This document shows positions 29,255-38,707 of a stretch of DNA of 64,000 nucleotides, one piece after another. Under the pieces are notes generated by a model. The model saw only the letters and a program-made list of their open reading frames with translations. It did no database searches and was not told the origin of the DNA. Within the stretch, counting starts at the first letter, position 1, and each line of letters begins with the position of its first letter. Source of the DNA: an uncultured Erythrobacter sp. Lineage in GTDB: Bacteria > Pseudomonadota > Alphaproteobacteria > Sphingomonadales > Sphingomonadaceae. The position numbers and the translations under genes are program-made. The stretch is taken from the NCBI GenBank assembly GCA_947488085.1, contig CANKYI010000001.1:1373928-1437927 (forward strand). Reading direction: 5' to 3'.

Positions 29255-30958
29255 TTGCACACAATAGGGGCGGTCTCTGAAAGGGCCGAGACAAAGTACG
29301 TGGCAAACGACGAACGAAAAAGACGATTGGGCAGCGCTGACCGAGATCTGGTCGCGCTGGGCATTGCGACCGCTGCGATCATCCTGTTCGTGGCGACCGG
29401 CAGCTCAGTTTTGCCCGGTGCGATCAATGCGATTGTCTCTGGCGGAGCAGGCCCAGATCACTTGTTGGTGAACGCGCTCTTGCTCAATGTTGTGCTCGTG
29501 ATTTTTGGCTGGCGACGGTACCGCGAATTGCGCGATGAGATCACCGAACGCCGCAGCGCAGAGGCCTTAGCCCGCGAATTGGCAGAGATTGATCCGCTGA
29601 CCGGATGCCTGAACCGCCGCAGCATGACAGAGGCGACAGAGCAATTGCGCGAGAGTGCCTTTGCTGATCGTATGGCGATTGCCTATTGCATGATCGACTT
29701 TGATAACTTCAAGAATATCAATGATATGCACGGGCATTCGATTGGCGATTCAGTGCTCGTCACCATGGCACAGCGCATTCGCGAGAGTCTGCCAAAACAG
29801 GCCCAGTTGGCGCGGCTTGGCGGGGATGAATTCGCTTTTGCCTGCCCTTATGATCCCGCAACCCGTGATCGCATCGATGACCTGATCATCCGCTTGTTTG
29901 AGCAAATGGCGCGGCCGTTTGAAATGGAAACCGTCACCCTGGATGCCACCATCTCTATTGGTGTTGCCACAGACCATGATGAGCACGGCTACAACCCTGA
30001 TCTCGCATCAGCAGAAGTGTTGATGCAGCATGCCGACATCGCGATGTATACGGCTAAAAAGCAGGGCAAAAATCGCTATTTCTGGTTCGAGCCGACAATG
30101 GAAAACGAACTGCGTTTCCGCAACGAGTTGGAGACAGGCATCCGCCGCGGTCTGGCCGTGGGCGAATTTGTGCCGTTTTACGAACAGCAAGTTGACCTCG
30201 AAAGCGGCGATTTGGTCGGCTTTGAGATGCTGGCGCGTTGGAGATCACCCGATATGGGTCTCGTAAGCCCTGAGATATTCATCCCCATCGCCGAAGAAAT
30301 CGGGTTGATCACTGACCTTTCCGACAGTTTGATGGATCAGGCCTTTATCGACGCACGCGAGTGGGACGAAAGCCTCACTTTGTCTATCAACATCTCGCCC
30401 ATTCAGCTGCGCGATCCGTGGTTTGCGCAGAAACTGCTCAAAATGCTGGTGAAGCACAATTTCCCCGCGCAACGGCTGGAAATAGAGATCACTGAGAGCT
30501 GCTTGCACGACAATATCGGCCTTGTGCGCTCGATCATTATGAGCCTGCGCAATCAGGGTGTTCGCATCAGCCTTGACGATTTTGGCACCGGCTATTCCTC
30601 ACTCGAGCAACTGCGGACGCTGCCATTTGACCGGCTTAAGATCGACCGCAGTTTTGTCGGCGAGCTGAAGAACCCCAACGCCAATTCCAAAATCGTTGAC
30701 GCGATCGTCTCGCTGGGCCGTGGGCTGGAACTGCCGATCACGGCAGAAGGTATTGAAGATCAAGCGATCCTTGATGCGCTCAAGAAAATGGGCAAACTAA
30801 AAGGCCAAGGCTATCTTTATGGTAAGCCGGAAAGCGCCGACCAAGTTCGCAAGCGGCTTGCAGAGGCTGGAAGACTAGTCGCGGGACCCCAAGAACCTGC
30901 CAAAACCGAGGTCGAAGAAAACAGCGCGCCGACAATGCCAAAAATTGCGAATATGTAA
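29255..30958 (+). CDS. GGDEF-EAL bifunctional c-di-GMP signalling protein
   Basis: LARLGGDEFAFA and SLDDFGTGYSSLEQLRTLPFDRLKIDRSFV, TAEGIED; N-terminal TMs; true start may be about 29299. Confidence 0.93.
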   Translation: MHTIGAVSERAETKYVANDERKRRLGSADRDLVALGIATAAIILFVATGSSVLPGAINAIVSGGAGPDHLLVNALLLNVVLVIFGWRRYRELRDEITERRSAEALARELAEIDPLTGCLNRRSMTEATEQLRESAFADRMAIAYCMIDFDNFKNINDMHGHSIGDSVLVTMAQRIRESLPKQAQLARLGGDEFAFACPYDPATRDRIDDLIIRLFEQMARPFEMETVTLDATISIGVATDHDEHGYNPDLASAEVLMQHADIAMYTAKKQGKNRYFWFEPTMENELRFRNELETGIRRGLAVGEFVPFYEQQVDLESGDLVGFEMLARWRSPDMGLVSPEIFIPIAEEIGLITDLSDSLMDQAFIDAREWDESLTLSINISPIQLRDPWFAQKLLKMLVKHNFPAQRLEIEITESCLHDNIGLVRSIIMSLRNQGVRISLDDFGTGYSSLEQLRTLPFDRLKIDRSFVGELKNPNANSKIVDAIVSLGRGLELPITAEGIEDQAILDALKKMGKLKGQGYLYGKPESADQVRKRLAEAGRLVAGPQEPAKTEVEENSAPTMPKIANM

Positions 30959-31012
30959 TTGGGCAAGCGGCAAAGTGCCGCAAGACTGGACGCTAGGCCT
31001 ATGGGTGCATAG

Positions 31013-31846
31013 ATGCAGGCCACTATGCGCATCCCCTTTGTAAAAATGCACGGACTAGGCAACGATTTCATCGTGCTTGATGCGCGGGTCGACGCGTTGC
31101 CTGAAATGACAAGTGCGATAGCGCGTGCGCTTGCTGATCGGCGTGAAGGCATTGGCTGCGATCAATTGGTGCTGCTTGAACCCAGCGCAGCCGAAGCGTT
31201 TCGCATGCGCTTTTTCAATTCCGATGGCGGCGAAGTAGAAGCATGCGGGAATGCGTCGCGCGCAGTTGCTCTGTTGCATGGAAAAGCTGCGCGGGTTGAG
31301 ACCGCTGGCGGCGCGATCATGTTAGAGCCTGCTGGAAGCGGCGCGACCGTCGATATGGGCCACCCGAGATTTGAGTGGGACGCGATCCCCCTCGCCTATG
31401 CCATGGACACTGCGCAGATGCCGGTGGGTTGGCCAAGTGACGATGGCGCGCTGGAGACACCGATTGCCGTCAATGTCGGCAATCCGCATGTAGTGTTTTT
31501 CGTCGAAGATGCCGATGCCATCGACCTTGCGACGCTCGGCCCACTGATAGAGCACGACCCTTTGTTTCCCGAAGCGATCAATGTGAATGTCGCCAGCATG
31601 ATTGGCAAAGATCACTTGCGGCTGAACGTGTGGGAGCGCGGAGCAGGACTGACGCGTGCCTGCGGAACAGGCGCCTGTGCCAGTGCGGTTGCAGCGATCC
31701 AACGCGGGCTGGCTGGACACCGAGTGACAGTGACTTTGCCGGGTGGCGATCTGGTGATTGAATGGGCACCGGGTGAGACAATCCGCATGACGGGCCCTGC
31801 GACAGAATCCTATCGCGGTTCGTTCGAATGGGACGATTTCTCTTGA
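31013..31846 (+). CDS. dapF: Diaminopimelate epimerase
   Basis: FVKMHGLGNDFIVLD; FNSDGGEVEACGNASRA; ERGAGLTRACGTGACAS. Confidence 0.97.
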   Translation: MQATMRIPFVKMHGLGNDFIVLDARVDALPEMTSAIARALADRREGIGCDQLVLLEPSAAEAFRMRFFNSDGGEVEACGNASRAVALLHGKAARVETAGGAIMLEPAGSGATVDMGHPRFEWDAIPLAYAMDTAQMPVGWPSDDGALETPIAVNVGNPHVVFFVEDADAIDLATLGPLIEHDPLFPEAINVNVASMIGKDHLRLNVWERGAGLTRACGTGACASAVAAIQRGLAGHRVTVTLPGGDLVIEWAPGETIRMTGPATESYRGSFEWDDFS

Positions 31847-33018
31847 ATGATCCCGAAGTCATATCCTTAGGCTGCCGCCTCAACATCGCTGAAAGCGAAC
31901 GCATGAAGGCCATGCTTGCCGATGCAGGCGATGTCGTTGTCGTCAATTCTTGCGCAGTGACATCAGAGGCAGTGCGGCAAACCCGGCAAGCCATCCGCAA
32001 GGCGCGACGTGCGCGGCCTGATGCGCGGTTGATCGTAACGGGATGCGCCGCCGATATTGAGCGCGATCAAATCGCCGATATGCCCGAAGTTGATGGCTTG
32101 ATAGCCAATGCGGCAAAATTGGACCCTCGCGCATGGAATGTGCCTCTGCCAGAGGCTCCACCCACTCCAACCCGCACGCGCGCTTTTATCGCCGTGCAAA
32201 ATGGCTGTGACCACGCCTGCACCTTTTGCGTAATCCCCCAAGGACGCGGGGTAAGCCGTTCGATGACTATCACCGAGGTGCTTCGCGAGGTTGAGCATCA
32301 CCTGAGCCAAGGCGCGCGCGAAGTCGTGTTGACCGGCGTGGACGTTACATCGTGGGGCCATGACCTTGCTGACACGCCGCCGCTGGGCGCTTTGGTGAAA
32401 GCGGTCCTCGACACGTTTCCGCAATTGCCGCGCCTGCGTATGTCATCGCTGGACGGGATAGAAATTGACCCGTTGCTGTTTGACCTGTTCGCAGGTGAGC
32501 CGCGGTTGATGCCGCACTTGCACCTATCGCTGCAACATGGGCACGACCTGATCCTCAAACGCATGAAGCGCCGCCATAGCCGCGGTGATGCAGTTGACTT
32601 AGTGTCACGGCTTAAGGCCTTGCGCCCTGACATCGCCATTGGCGCAGACCTTATCGCAGGCTTTCCAACCGAAACGGATGAGCACCACGCGGCCAACCTT
32701 TCAATTATCGATGACCTAGATATCGTACATGGCCACATCTTCCCCTATTCGCCCCGCCCCGGCACACCCGCAGCTCGCATGCCGCAAGTCGACCGCGCGG
32801 TGGTGAAGGCACGCGCCGCCGAATTGCGCAGCGCCGTTGCTGCGCGCCGAACCACATGGCTGGACGGGTTTGTGGGTGAAACCATCAGCGTCCTCGCCGA
32901 ACGCGACGGCACCGGCTATGCGCCCCATTACGCGCGAGTGCGCCTTGGCCAAGGCACTGCCGCTAGCACGATAATCGAAATGACACCGCGCGCGGTAACA
33001 GAAGGGTTTTTGGAATGA
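31828..33018 (+). CDS. mtaB: tRNA (N6-threonylcarbamoyladenosine(37)-C2)-methylthiotransferase MtaB
   Basis: SLGCRLNIAESERM; radical SAM AVQNGCDHACTFCVIPQGRGVSRS. Confidence 0.93.
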   Translation: MGRFLLNDPEVISLGCRLNIAESERMKAMLADAGDVVVVNSCAVTSEAVRQTRQAIRKARRARPDARLIVTGCAADIERDQIADMPEVDGLIANAAKLDPRAWNVPLPEAPPTPTRTRAFIAVQNGCDHACTFCVIPQGRGVSRSMTITEVLREVEHHLSQGAREVVLTGVDVTSWGHDLADTPPLGALVKAVLDTFPQLPRLRMSSLDGIEIDPLLFDLFAGEPRLMPHLHLSLQHGHDLILKRMKRRHSRGDAVDLVSRLKALRPDIAIGADLIAGFPTETDEHHAANLSIIDDLDIVHGHIFPYSPRPGTPAARMPQVDRAVVKARAAELRSAVAARRTTWLDGFVGETISVLAERDGTGYAPHYARVRLGQGTAASTIIEMTPRAVTEGFLE

Positions 33019-33929
33019 CGGAGAGCTGGAGCCAGCGGCTATTGGGGGGCTTTCGCAAAACCTCAGAGCGGCTCGGCAGCAACCTCACCGGCGTCGCAAC
33101 CCGGCTGGATGATGCGACGCTCGATGATATTGAGGATGCGCTGATCACATCGGACCTTGGCCCCGCAGCAGCAGGCCGTATTCGCGCGCGCCTTTCGGAT
33201 AAGAGCTTCGGGCTTGAGATTACTCAGAGTGAGTTGAAACAGGCGGTCGCGGATGAAATCGCCGAAATCCTGCGCCCTGTTGCAAAGCCGCTGGAGATCA
33301 CTGCCTTTCCCCGTCCGCAGGTGATCCTCGTCATCGGCGTCAACGGATCGGGCAAAACCACCACCATCGCAAAACTCGCTCATCTTTTTACAGAAGACGA
33401 TTACGGCGTCCTGTTGGCGGCAGGTGACACATTCCGCGCCGCCGCGATCGGCCAACTGGCCACGTGGGCAGAGCGCGCCGGCGTTGATCTGGTGCGCGGT
33501 CCAGAAGGCGGCGACCCCGCCTCCATCGTGTTCGACGCGGTGAAACAAGCCACTGACACCGGGATCGACGCTCTGGTGGTCGACACAGCTGGCCGTTTGC
33601 AAAACAAAGCCGAATTGATGGAAGAACTGGCGAAAATTCGCCGTGTTCTTGGTAAATTGAACGAAGACGCGCCACATGATGTGGTGCTGGTTCTGGATGC
33701 AACCAATGGCCAGAATGCGCTGTCTCAGATTGACGTTTTCAAGGAGGTCGCAGGCGTCACTGGCCTTATCATGACCAAGCTGGACGGCACGGCGCGCGGC
33801 GGCGTTCTGGTTGCAGCCGCTGAGCAATATTGCCTGCCAATCCATGCGATTGGCGTGGGTGAGAAAATGGAAGATTTGCGCCCCTTCGACCCCGATCTGG
33901 TCGCGCGCGTTATTGCAGGAGTGGCGTAA
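33015..33929 (+). CDS. ftsY: Signal recognition particle receptor FtsY
   Basis: VILVIGVNGSGKTTTIAKLA; GDTFRAAAIGQL; DTAGRLQNK; TKLDGTARGG. Confidence 0.97.
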   Translation: MTESWSQRLLGGFRKTSERLGSNLTGVATRLDDATLDDIEDALITSDLGPAAAGRIRARLSDKSFGLEITQSELKQAVADEIAEILRPVAKPLEITAFPRPQVILVIGVNGSGKTTTIAKLAHLFTEDDYGVLLAAGDTFRAAAIGQLATWAERAGVDLVRGPEGGDPASIVFDAVKQATDTGIDALVVDTAGRLQNKAELMEELAKIRRVLGKLNEDAPHDVVLVLDATNGQNALSQIDVFKEVAGVTGLIMTKLDGTARGGVLVAAAEQYCLPIHAIGVGEKMEDLRPFDPDLVARVIAGVA

Positions 33930-34615
33930 TGGCCGAGGGTGAAACCGAAACCCAATCAAAGCCAAAGTCTGAGGCGAAAAAGGCGGGATCAGGCTGGATC
34001 AGTGTCGCTGTCGATTACGGTCCGCTGCTCGTTTTCCTCGGCGTGTACCGCTACTACGCGCCGTCCGATCCCAACCCGGCGGGCGAAATCCTTGCCATCA
34101 TATACGGCACCGGCGCTTTTATGCTCGCAGCGATCACCGCGCTACTCGTGTCGAAATGGCGGTTGGGCAAGATCTCACCAATGCTGTGGTTCTCAACCAT
34201 CCTTATCATTGGCTTTGGCGCGCTAACAATATTTTTTGGCGACCCAACCTTTGTCCAGATCAAGCCAACGATCATCTATGCTGGCATGGGCGGAGCGCTG
34301 TTGATCGGGTTCTTCTTGGGCCGCGCTCTGCTGCAAATCCTGCTGGAGGCTGCATTTGAGGGCGTGGACGAGGCCGGATGGCTCAAACTGTCGCGAAATT
34401 GGGGCGTGTTCTTCTTGGCACTTGCAGCCCTGAACGAAATGATCCGCTTTAATTTCAACGCCGATAATGGCGGGTTTGAAACGTGGCTATGGGCGAAGTT
34501 CTGGGTCTTTATGCCGCTGAGCTTTATCTTCACATTCAGCCAAATCCCGATGCTGTTGAAGCATGGATTGGATGTCGGGCAGGATGATGAAGAAGCCGAC
34601 GAAGGCTCTGCTTAG
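33929..34615 (+). CDS. Inner membrane septation protein A/YciB family
   Basis: SVAVDYGPLLVFLGVYRYYAP...WGVFFLALAALNEMI pattern; position directly after ftsY. Confidence 0.85.
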   Translation: MAEGETETQSKPKSEAKKAGSGWISVAVDYGPLLVFLGVYRYYAPSDPNPAGEILAIIYGTGAFMLAAITALLVSKWRLGKISPMLWFSTILIIGFGALTIFFGDPTFVQIKPTIIYAGMGGALLIGFFLGRALLQILLEAAFEGVDEAGWLKLSRNWGVFFLALAALNEMIRFNFNADNGGFETWLWAKFWVFMPLSFIFTFSQIPMLLKHGLDVGQDDEEADEGSA

Positions 34616-35040
34616 GAAAACACTTCCGGTTCGCCTCGCAATCGTAGTCGCCTCGCTTGGATCTCTTGGGTCATAAACGGAATAGTGATGGAAGAGACAA
34701 TTGTCGCAATGACCAATGCGAAGGTCAGATAATTTGCGCTCAACATATCGATCCCAAGCCAAGTGTACCAAGCCTGTGCACTGATGGTGCCTGTCAACGC
34801 CACTAAAGGTACCGAGCTTGCAAGGCTCCTTTTTGCAAGCAGAAACTCGAAGACCAGCGCGGTGACCAACGTAGGAACAAAGCCGGTGGTCAGGATCATT
34901 TCGGCCAAGCGCGATGGTCCCAAAAGCACAATGCCGAGCAATGGCCAAAACGTCAGAATGGCAAAGATCGAATAGCCCACAAATGGCAGGACTAGCGCCC
35001 AAACCAATGCTCTGAAAATCCGGGTGATCTGCATCGCCAT
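34612..35040 (-). CDS. Multi-TM membrane protein, uncharacterised
   Basis: 142-aa ORF with about 4 hydrophobic segments; overlaps the stop of the preceding gene. Confidence 0.5.
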   Translation of the reverse strand: MAMQITRIFRALVWALVLPFVGYSIFAILTFWPLLGIVLLGPSRLAEMILTTGFVPTLVTALVFEFLLAKRSLASSVPLVALTGTISAQAWYTWLGIDMLSANYLTFALVIATIVSSITIPFMTQEIQARRLRLRGEPEVFS

Positions 35041-35082
35041 ACTGGTCCGATATCAGCTGATCGCTAATACCTGTTTAAGCGC

Positions 35083-37011
35083 CTAAATCTCCACTTGGCT
35101 CCCAAGCTCAACAACCCTGTTCGTGGGTAGCTTAAAGAAGTCCATCGCGCTCGCTGAATTCATCAGCATCCATGCGAAAATCTTCTCTCGCCAGATCGGC
35201 ATGCCCGGCTTGTCACTCGCCAGTAGAGTTTGGCGCGAGAGGAAGAAGCTGGTGTGCATCATGTCGAACTCACCCCCGCATCTCTCCATGTGTTTGAGCC
35301 CCGTTGGAACGTCGGTTTCCTCCATAAAGCCATAATGGAGCACCGCGCGGAAGAACCCGTCGCCAAGGTCAGTGAACTCGCACCGTTTGGTCGGATCGGC
35401 ATAGGGCACATCGGCGATATCAATCGTCAGGATCACAACCCGTTCGTGAAGGACCTTGTTGTGCTTGATATTGTGCAGCAACGCAGAAGGAACGCCCGCC
35501 GTGCTCGATGCCATAAAGATCGCTGTTCCGGGGACGCGCAGAGCGGAGTTCTTGGCTGATTTTGCAAATATCTCCATCGGCAGCGCATGCTCGCTCATCC
35601 GTTCGCGCATCAATTTGCGACCGCGTGACCATGTGGTGAGTAGGAGAAAAGCGACAAAGCCCACCGCGAGCGGGAACCAGCCGCCCTCAGGCACCTTGGT
35701 GAGGTTCGCTGCGAAATACGCACCGTCGACGATCAAGAAGACCAGCACGACCGGCACCGCATACCACCACTTCCATTTCCACACGCCGATCAAGAGCACC
35801 GCCATCAAAAGAGTGTCGATAGTCACAGCCCCCGTCACCGCGATGCCATATGCATTGGCGAGGTTGGATGAGTTCTGGAACGTCAGAACCAGAATGATGA
35901 CCGCGATCATCAGCGCCCAATTGACCGCCGGAATGTAGATCTGACCGCCCTCAGTCTCCGATGTATGGCGGATGTTGAGGCGGGGGATATAGCCCATCTG
36001 GATCGCTTGCTGCGTGATCGAGAACGCGCCTGAGATCACCGCTTGGCTGGCAATGAAGGTTGCGATTGTGGCGAGGAAGACGAGCGGTAGACGCCATTCC
36101 TCCGATGCCAAGAAGAAGAACGGGTTTTGGATCGCCTCGGCGGCCTGTTCGGCGGGCAGGCCGATGACCATAGCGCCTTGACCGAAATAGTTGAGCAGCA
36201 GGCAAGGCATGACAAAGCCGAACCATGAAAGCCGCATTGGCCCGCGCCCAAAATGGCCCATGTCGGAATACAGCGCCTCGGAACCCGTCACAGCCAGCAC
36301 GACCGTCCCCAATGCAAGGAAGGCGAACCAGCCATCAAGAATGAAGAAATTGACCGCATGGTGCGGAGATAGTGCCCACAAGATATCCGGCGTTTGCACA
36401 ATCTGCCAGGCGCCCAACCCCGCGATCACAGTGAAGTAGACGATCATCACCGGCGCAAACAAAGCGCCAACTTTTGCTGTGCCGCGTTTTTGCAGCACGA
36501 ATAGAAACACCAGCAATGCGAGAGAGATTGGGATCACATATCGCTCAAACCCTTCATCCACGACCGTCAAACCTTCGACCGCCGAGAGGACCGAGATGGC
36601 AGGCGTAATCATGCTGTCGCCATAGAACAACGCGGTCGCAAACACGCCCAAGAGCACCGCGATCCAGCCATATTTCGACTTAGAAAGGCTGCGACTGATC
36701 AGAGCAACGAGAGCGAGCGAACCGCCCTGCCCCTTGTTATCCGCACGCATCAGGATGGAGACATATTGGATCGAGACGACCAGCGTCATCGACCAGAAAA
36801 TCAGGCTGACCACGCCCAGCACATGAGCCGGGTCCAATTGCACTTCGGCGCGGCCCACAAAGGTTTCACGAAAGGCGTAAAGTGGGCTGGTGCCGATATC
36901 GCCAAAGACGACGCCAATCGCGCCGACCGCCAGCGCCCCTTTGGAAGCGCTGTGGCTCTTGCCACCCTCTGGGGGGTGGTGAGCGGGTGCTGGAGCTGAC
37001 GTGTCGCTCAT
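35083..37011 (-). CDS. kup: Low-affinity potassium transporter Kup
   Basis: [70 protein letters not shown]. Confidence 0.96.
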   Translation of the reverse strand: MSDTSAPAPAHHPPEGGKSHSASKGALAVGAIGVVFGDIGTSPLYAFRETFVGRAEVQLDPAHVLGVVSLIFWSMTLVVSIQYVSILMRADNKGQGGSLALVALISRSLSKSKYGWIAVLLGVFATALFYGDSMITPAISVLSAVEGLTVVDEGFERYVIPISLALLVFLFVLQKRGTAKVGALFAPVMIVYFTVIAGLGAWQIVQTPDILWALSPHHAVNFFILDGWFAFLALGTVVLAVTGSEALYSDMGHFGRGPMRLSWFGFVMPCLLLNYFGQGAMVIGLPAEQAAEAIQNPFFFLASEEWRLPLVFLATIATFIASQAVISGAFSITQQAIQMGYIPRLNIRHTSETEGGQIYIPAVNWALMIAVIILVLTFQNSSNLANAYGIAVTGAVTIDTLLMAVLLIGVWKWKWWYAVPVVLVFLIVDGAYFAANLTKVPEGGWFPLAVGFVAFLLLTTWSRGRKLMRERMSEHALPMEIFAKSAKNSALRVPGTAIFMASSTAGVPSALLHNIKHNKVLHERVVILTIDIADVPYADPTKRCEFTDLGDGFFRAVLHYGFMEETDVPTGLKHMERCGGEFDMMHTSFFLSRQTLLASDKPGMPIWREKIFAWMLMNSASAMDFFKLPTNRVVELGSQVEI

Positions 37012-37122
37012 ATGCGGCGATTATCCCGAGAGGCCGGGCGCGCTGGCCCATCCAAGGCCGCGCCACCTAGCACCGCGCTCCTGCCCCTGCAACATCGCGA
37101 CTCGCAAGCGCCCCACAGCGGA

Positions 37123-37764
37123 TTATTGCAGCATCGGAGCGTTGGCGATCATTTGGTCGAGCTGAGCGATGCGTGCCTCGATGTCATCACGCCACGGCGC
37201 GTCCTCAGGCGAGCGCGCCAACAGGTTCGCCCAAGTGTCCCGCGCCGCACGAACTTGGCCGGTTTGCAACAGAGAGAAGCCCATGAAGTAGTCGGCTCCG
37301 GGGTTGAGCGGATCAATTGCGCGCGCTTTGCTATAGGCGAACGCCGCCGCCGGGGTCACAAAGCCATCGGCATGGCCAGTCAGCGACATCGCAAGCGCCA
37401 GCCATCCTTCGAGATGGTCGGGATTGTCGTTCAAGCCTTTGCGCAGCATCGCCGCCGCTTCATCAAATTTTCCCCGCCGGGCAAAGCCATCGGATAAGAC
37501 CAGATAATCGGGTTTCGGTATTGCATCGTCGAATAGCTGTCGGCGAGCGGTCACCATTTCCTCGCCAGATTGCTGATCGCTGGCAATATCCGGCTCTTTC
37601 GGACTGCCGGGCTGATCAGGGGAACCTTGCCACGCATATCCGACCAGACCGAACAGCAGAATCGCACCGAACACGGCAAAGCCTTCTTTCGGCAATCGCA
37701 GCATAAACGCCGCAATCGCAAAGCTGACCAGCGCCAGCGACAAAACACCAAGCCAGCCGCCCAT
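37123..37764 (-). CDS. ccmI: Cytochrome c biogenesis CcmI-like TPR protein
   Basis: N-terminal TMs plus TPR-like repeats; operon position after ccmH. Confidence 0.75.
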   Translation of the reverse strand: MGGWLGVLSLALVSFAIAAFMLRLPKEGFAVFGAILLFGLVGYAWQGSPDQPGSPKEPDIASDQQSGEEMVTARRQLFDDAIPKPDYLVLSDGFARRGKFDEAAAMLRKGLNDNPDHLEGWLALAMSLTGHADGFVTPAAAFAYSKARAIDPLNPGADYFMGFSLLQTGQVRAARDTWANLLARSPEDAPWRDDIEARIAQLDQMIANAPMLQ

Positions 37765-38186
37765 TATTCGGTGCCCTTGTCAGAGCGCCGCTTGCCCAGA
37801 CGCGTGAACAGCACTCCGCCAACGATCAACAGCAGCAAGAGCGGGATCGCGAAAAGCGGCCATGTGGTTGAGGAAACTTCGGGCTGATAGCTGACATAAT
37901 CGCCATAACGCTGAGTCAGCCAGCTACGGATCGCATCGGGGCTTTCGCCTGCGAGTATGCGCGAGCGAACCTGATGACGCATATCGCCTGCCATCGGCGC
38001 ATCGCTATCATTGATCGATTGCGACTGGCATTTGAGGCAGCGCAAGGTCTCCATCAGCTCGGTCGCCTCTGCCTCTAGCGCCGGATCTTCGAGCTGCGTG
38101 TAGGCATAAGGCGCAGGCGGCATCGATTGCTGAGCCAGCACGGGCGCCGCGAACAATGCAAGGATTGCGAACCAAAACCGCATCAT
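37764..38186 (-). CDS. ccmH: Cytochrome c-type biogenesis protein CcmH
   Basis: LRCLKCQSQSINDSDAPMAGDMRHQVRSRI; LTQRYGDYVSYQP. Confidence 0.95.
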   Translation of the reverse strand: MMRFWFAILALFAAPVLAQQSMPPAPYAYTQLEDPALEAEATELMETLRCLKCQSQSINDSDAPMAGDMRHQVRSRILAGESPDAIRSWLTQRYGDYVSYQPEVSSTTWPLFAIPLLLLLIVGGVLFTRLGKRRSDKGTE

Positions 38187-38707
38187 CGCACCTCTTCCAG
38201 TTTTTCGAGCAGCAGCGGCACGGTTTCGGCGCGGATATCGCCGATATGCTGATACCTAATGTTGCCGGCAGCATCGATCACATAGGTCTCCGGCACACCC
38301 GACGCACCGATCTCCAGCATCAATTCGGAGATATCGTCCGATCCGATGCGCGAATAGGGATTGCCATAACGGTTTAGGAAATCAGCCACAGCCTCAGGCC
38401 GGTCGCGCACCGCAATGCCGATGATCTCGACGCCTTCTTCGCGCAGGCGCTCCAGATGAGGTGCCTCCGCGATGCAAGGTAGGCACCAGCTCGCCCAGAT
38501 ATTGAGCAGGCGAGGCTGACCATCAACAAAGTCCGCGCGCGATACGCCCGGCATCCCCTCCAAAGCAGGTTCCAGCGTGAAATCGGGCAGCGGCTGTTCG
38601 ATCATTTGCGACCGGACATTCTGCTCTTTTGGCTGAGTTAGCTGATATCCGGCGAGCCCTGCGAAAAAGAGGAAGAGTGCCAGCGGTATGAAGTAGGCAA
38701 GGCGCAT
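38183..38707 (-). CDS. ccmG: DsbE family thiol:disulfide interchange protein (CcmG)
   Basis: LLNIWASWCLPCIAEAPHL; GVPETYVIDAAGNIRYQHIG. Confidence 0.93.
   Translation of the reverse strand: MRLAYFIPLALFLFFAGLAGYQLTQPKEQNVRSQMIEQPLPDFTLEPALEGMPGVSRADFVDGQPRLLNIWASWCLPCIAEAPHLERLREEGVEIIGIAVRDRPEAVADFLNRYGNPYSRIGSDDISELMLEIGASGVPETYVIDAAGNIRYQHIGDIRAETVPLLLEKLEEVR

Noticed and set aside
30968-30984. GCGGCAaagTGCCGC hairpin between the GGDEF-EAL gene and dapF
   Set aside because: No U-tract follows and the loop is only 3 nt; not enough to call a terminator.
33063-33965. 300-aa minus-strand ORF
   Set aside because: Antisense to ftsY; shadow frame.
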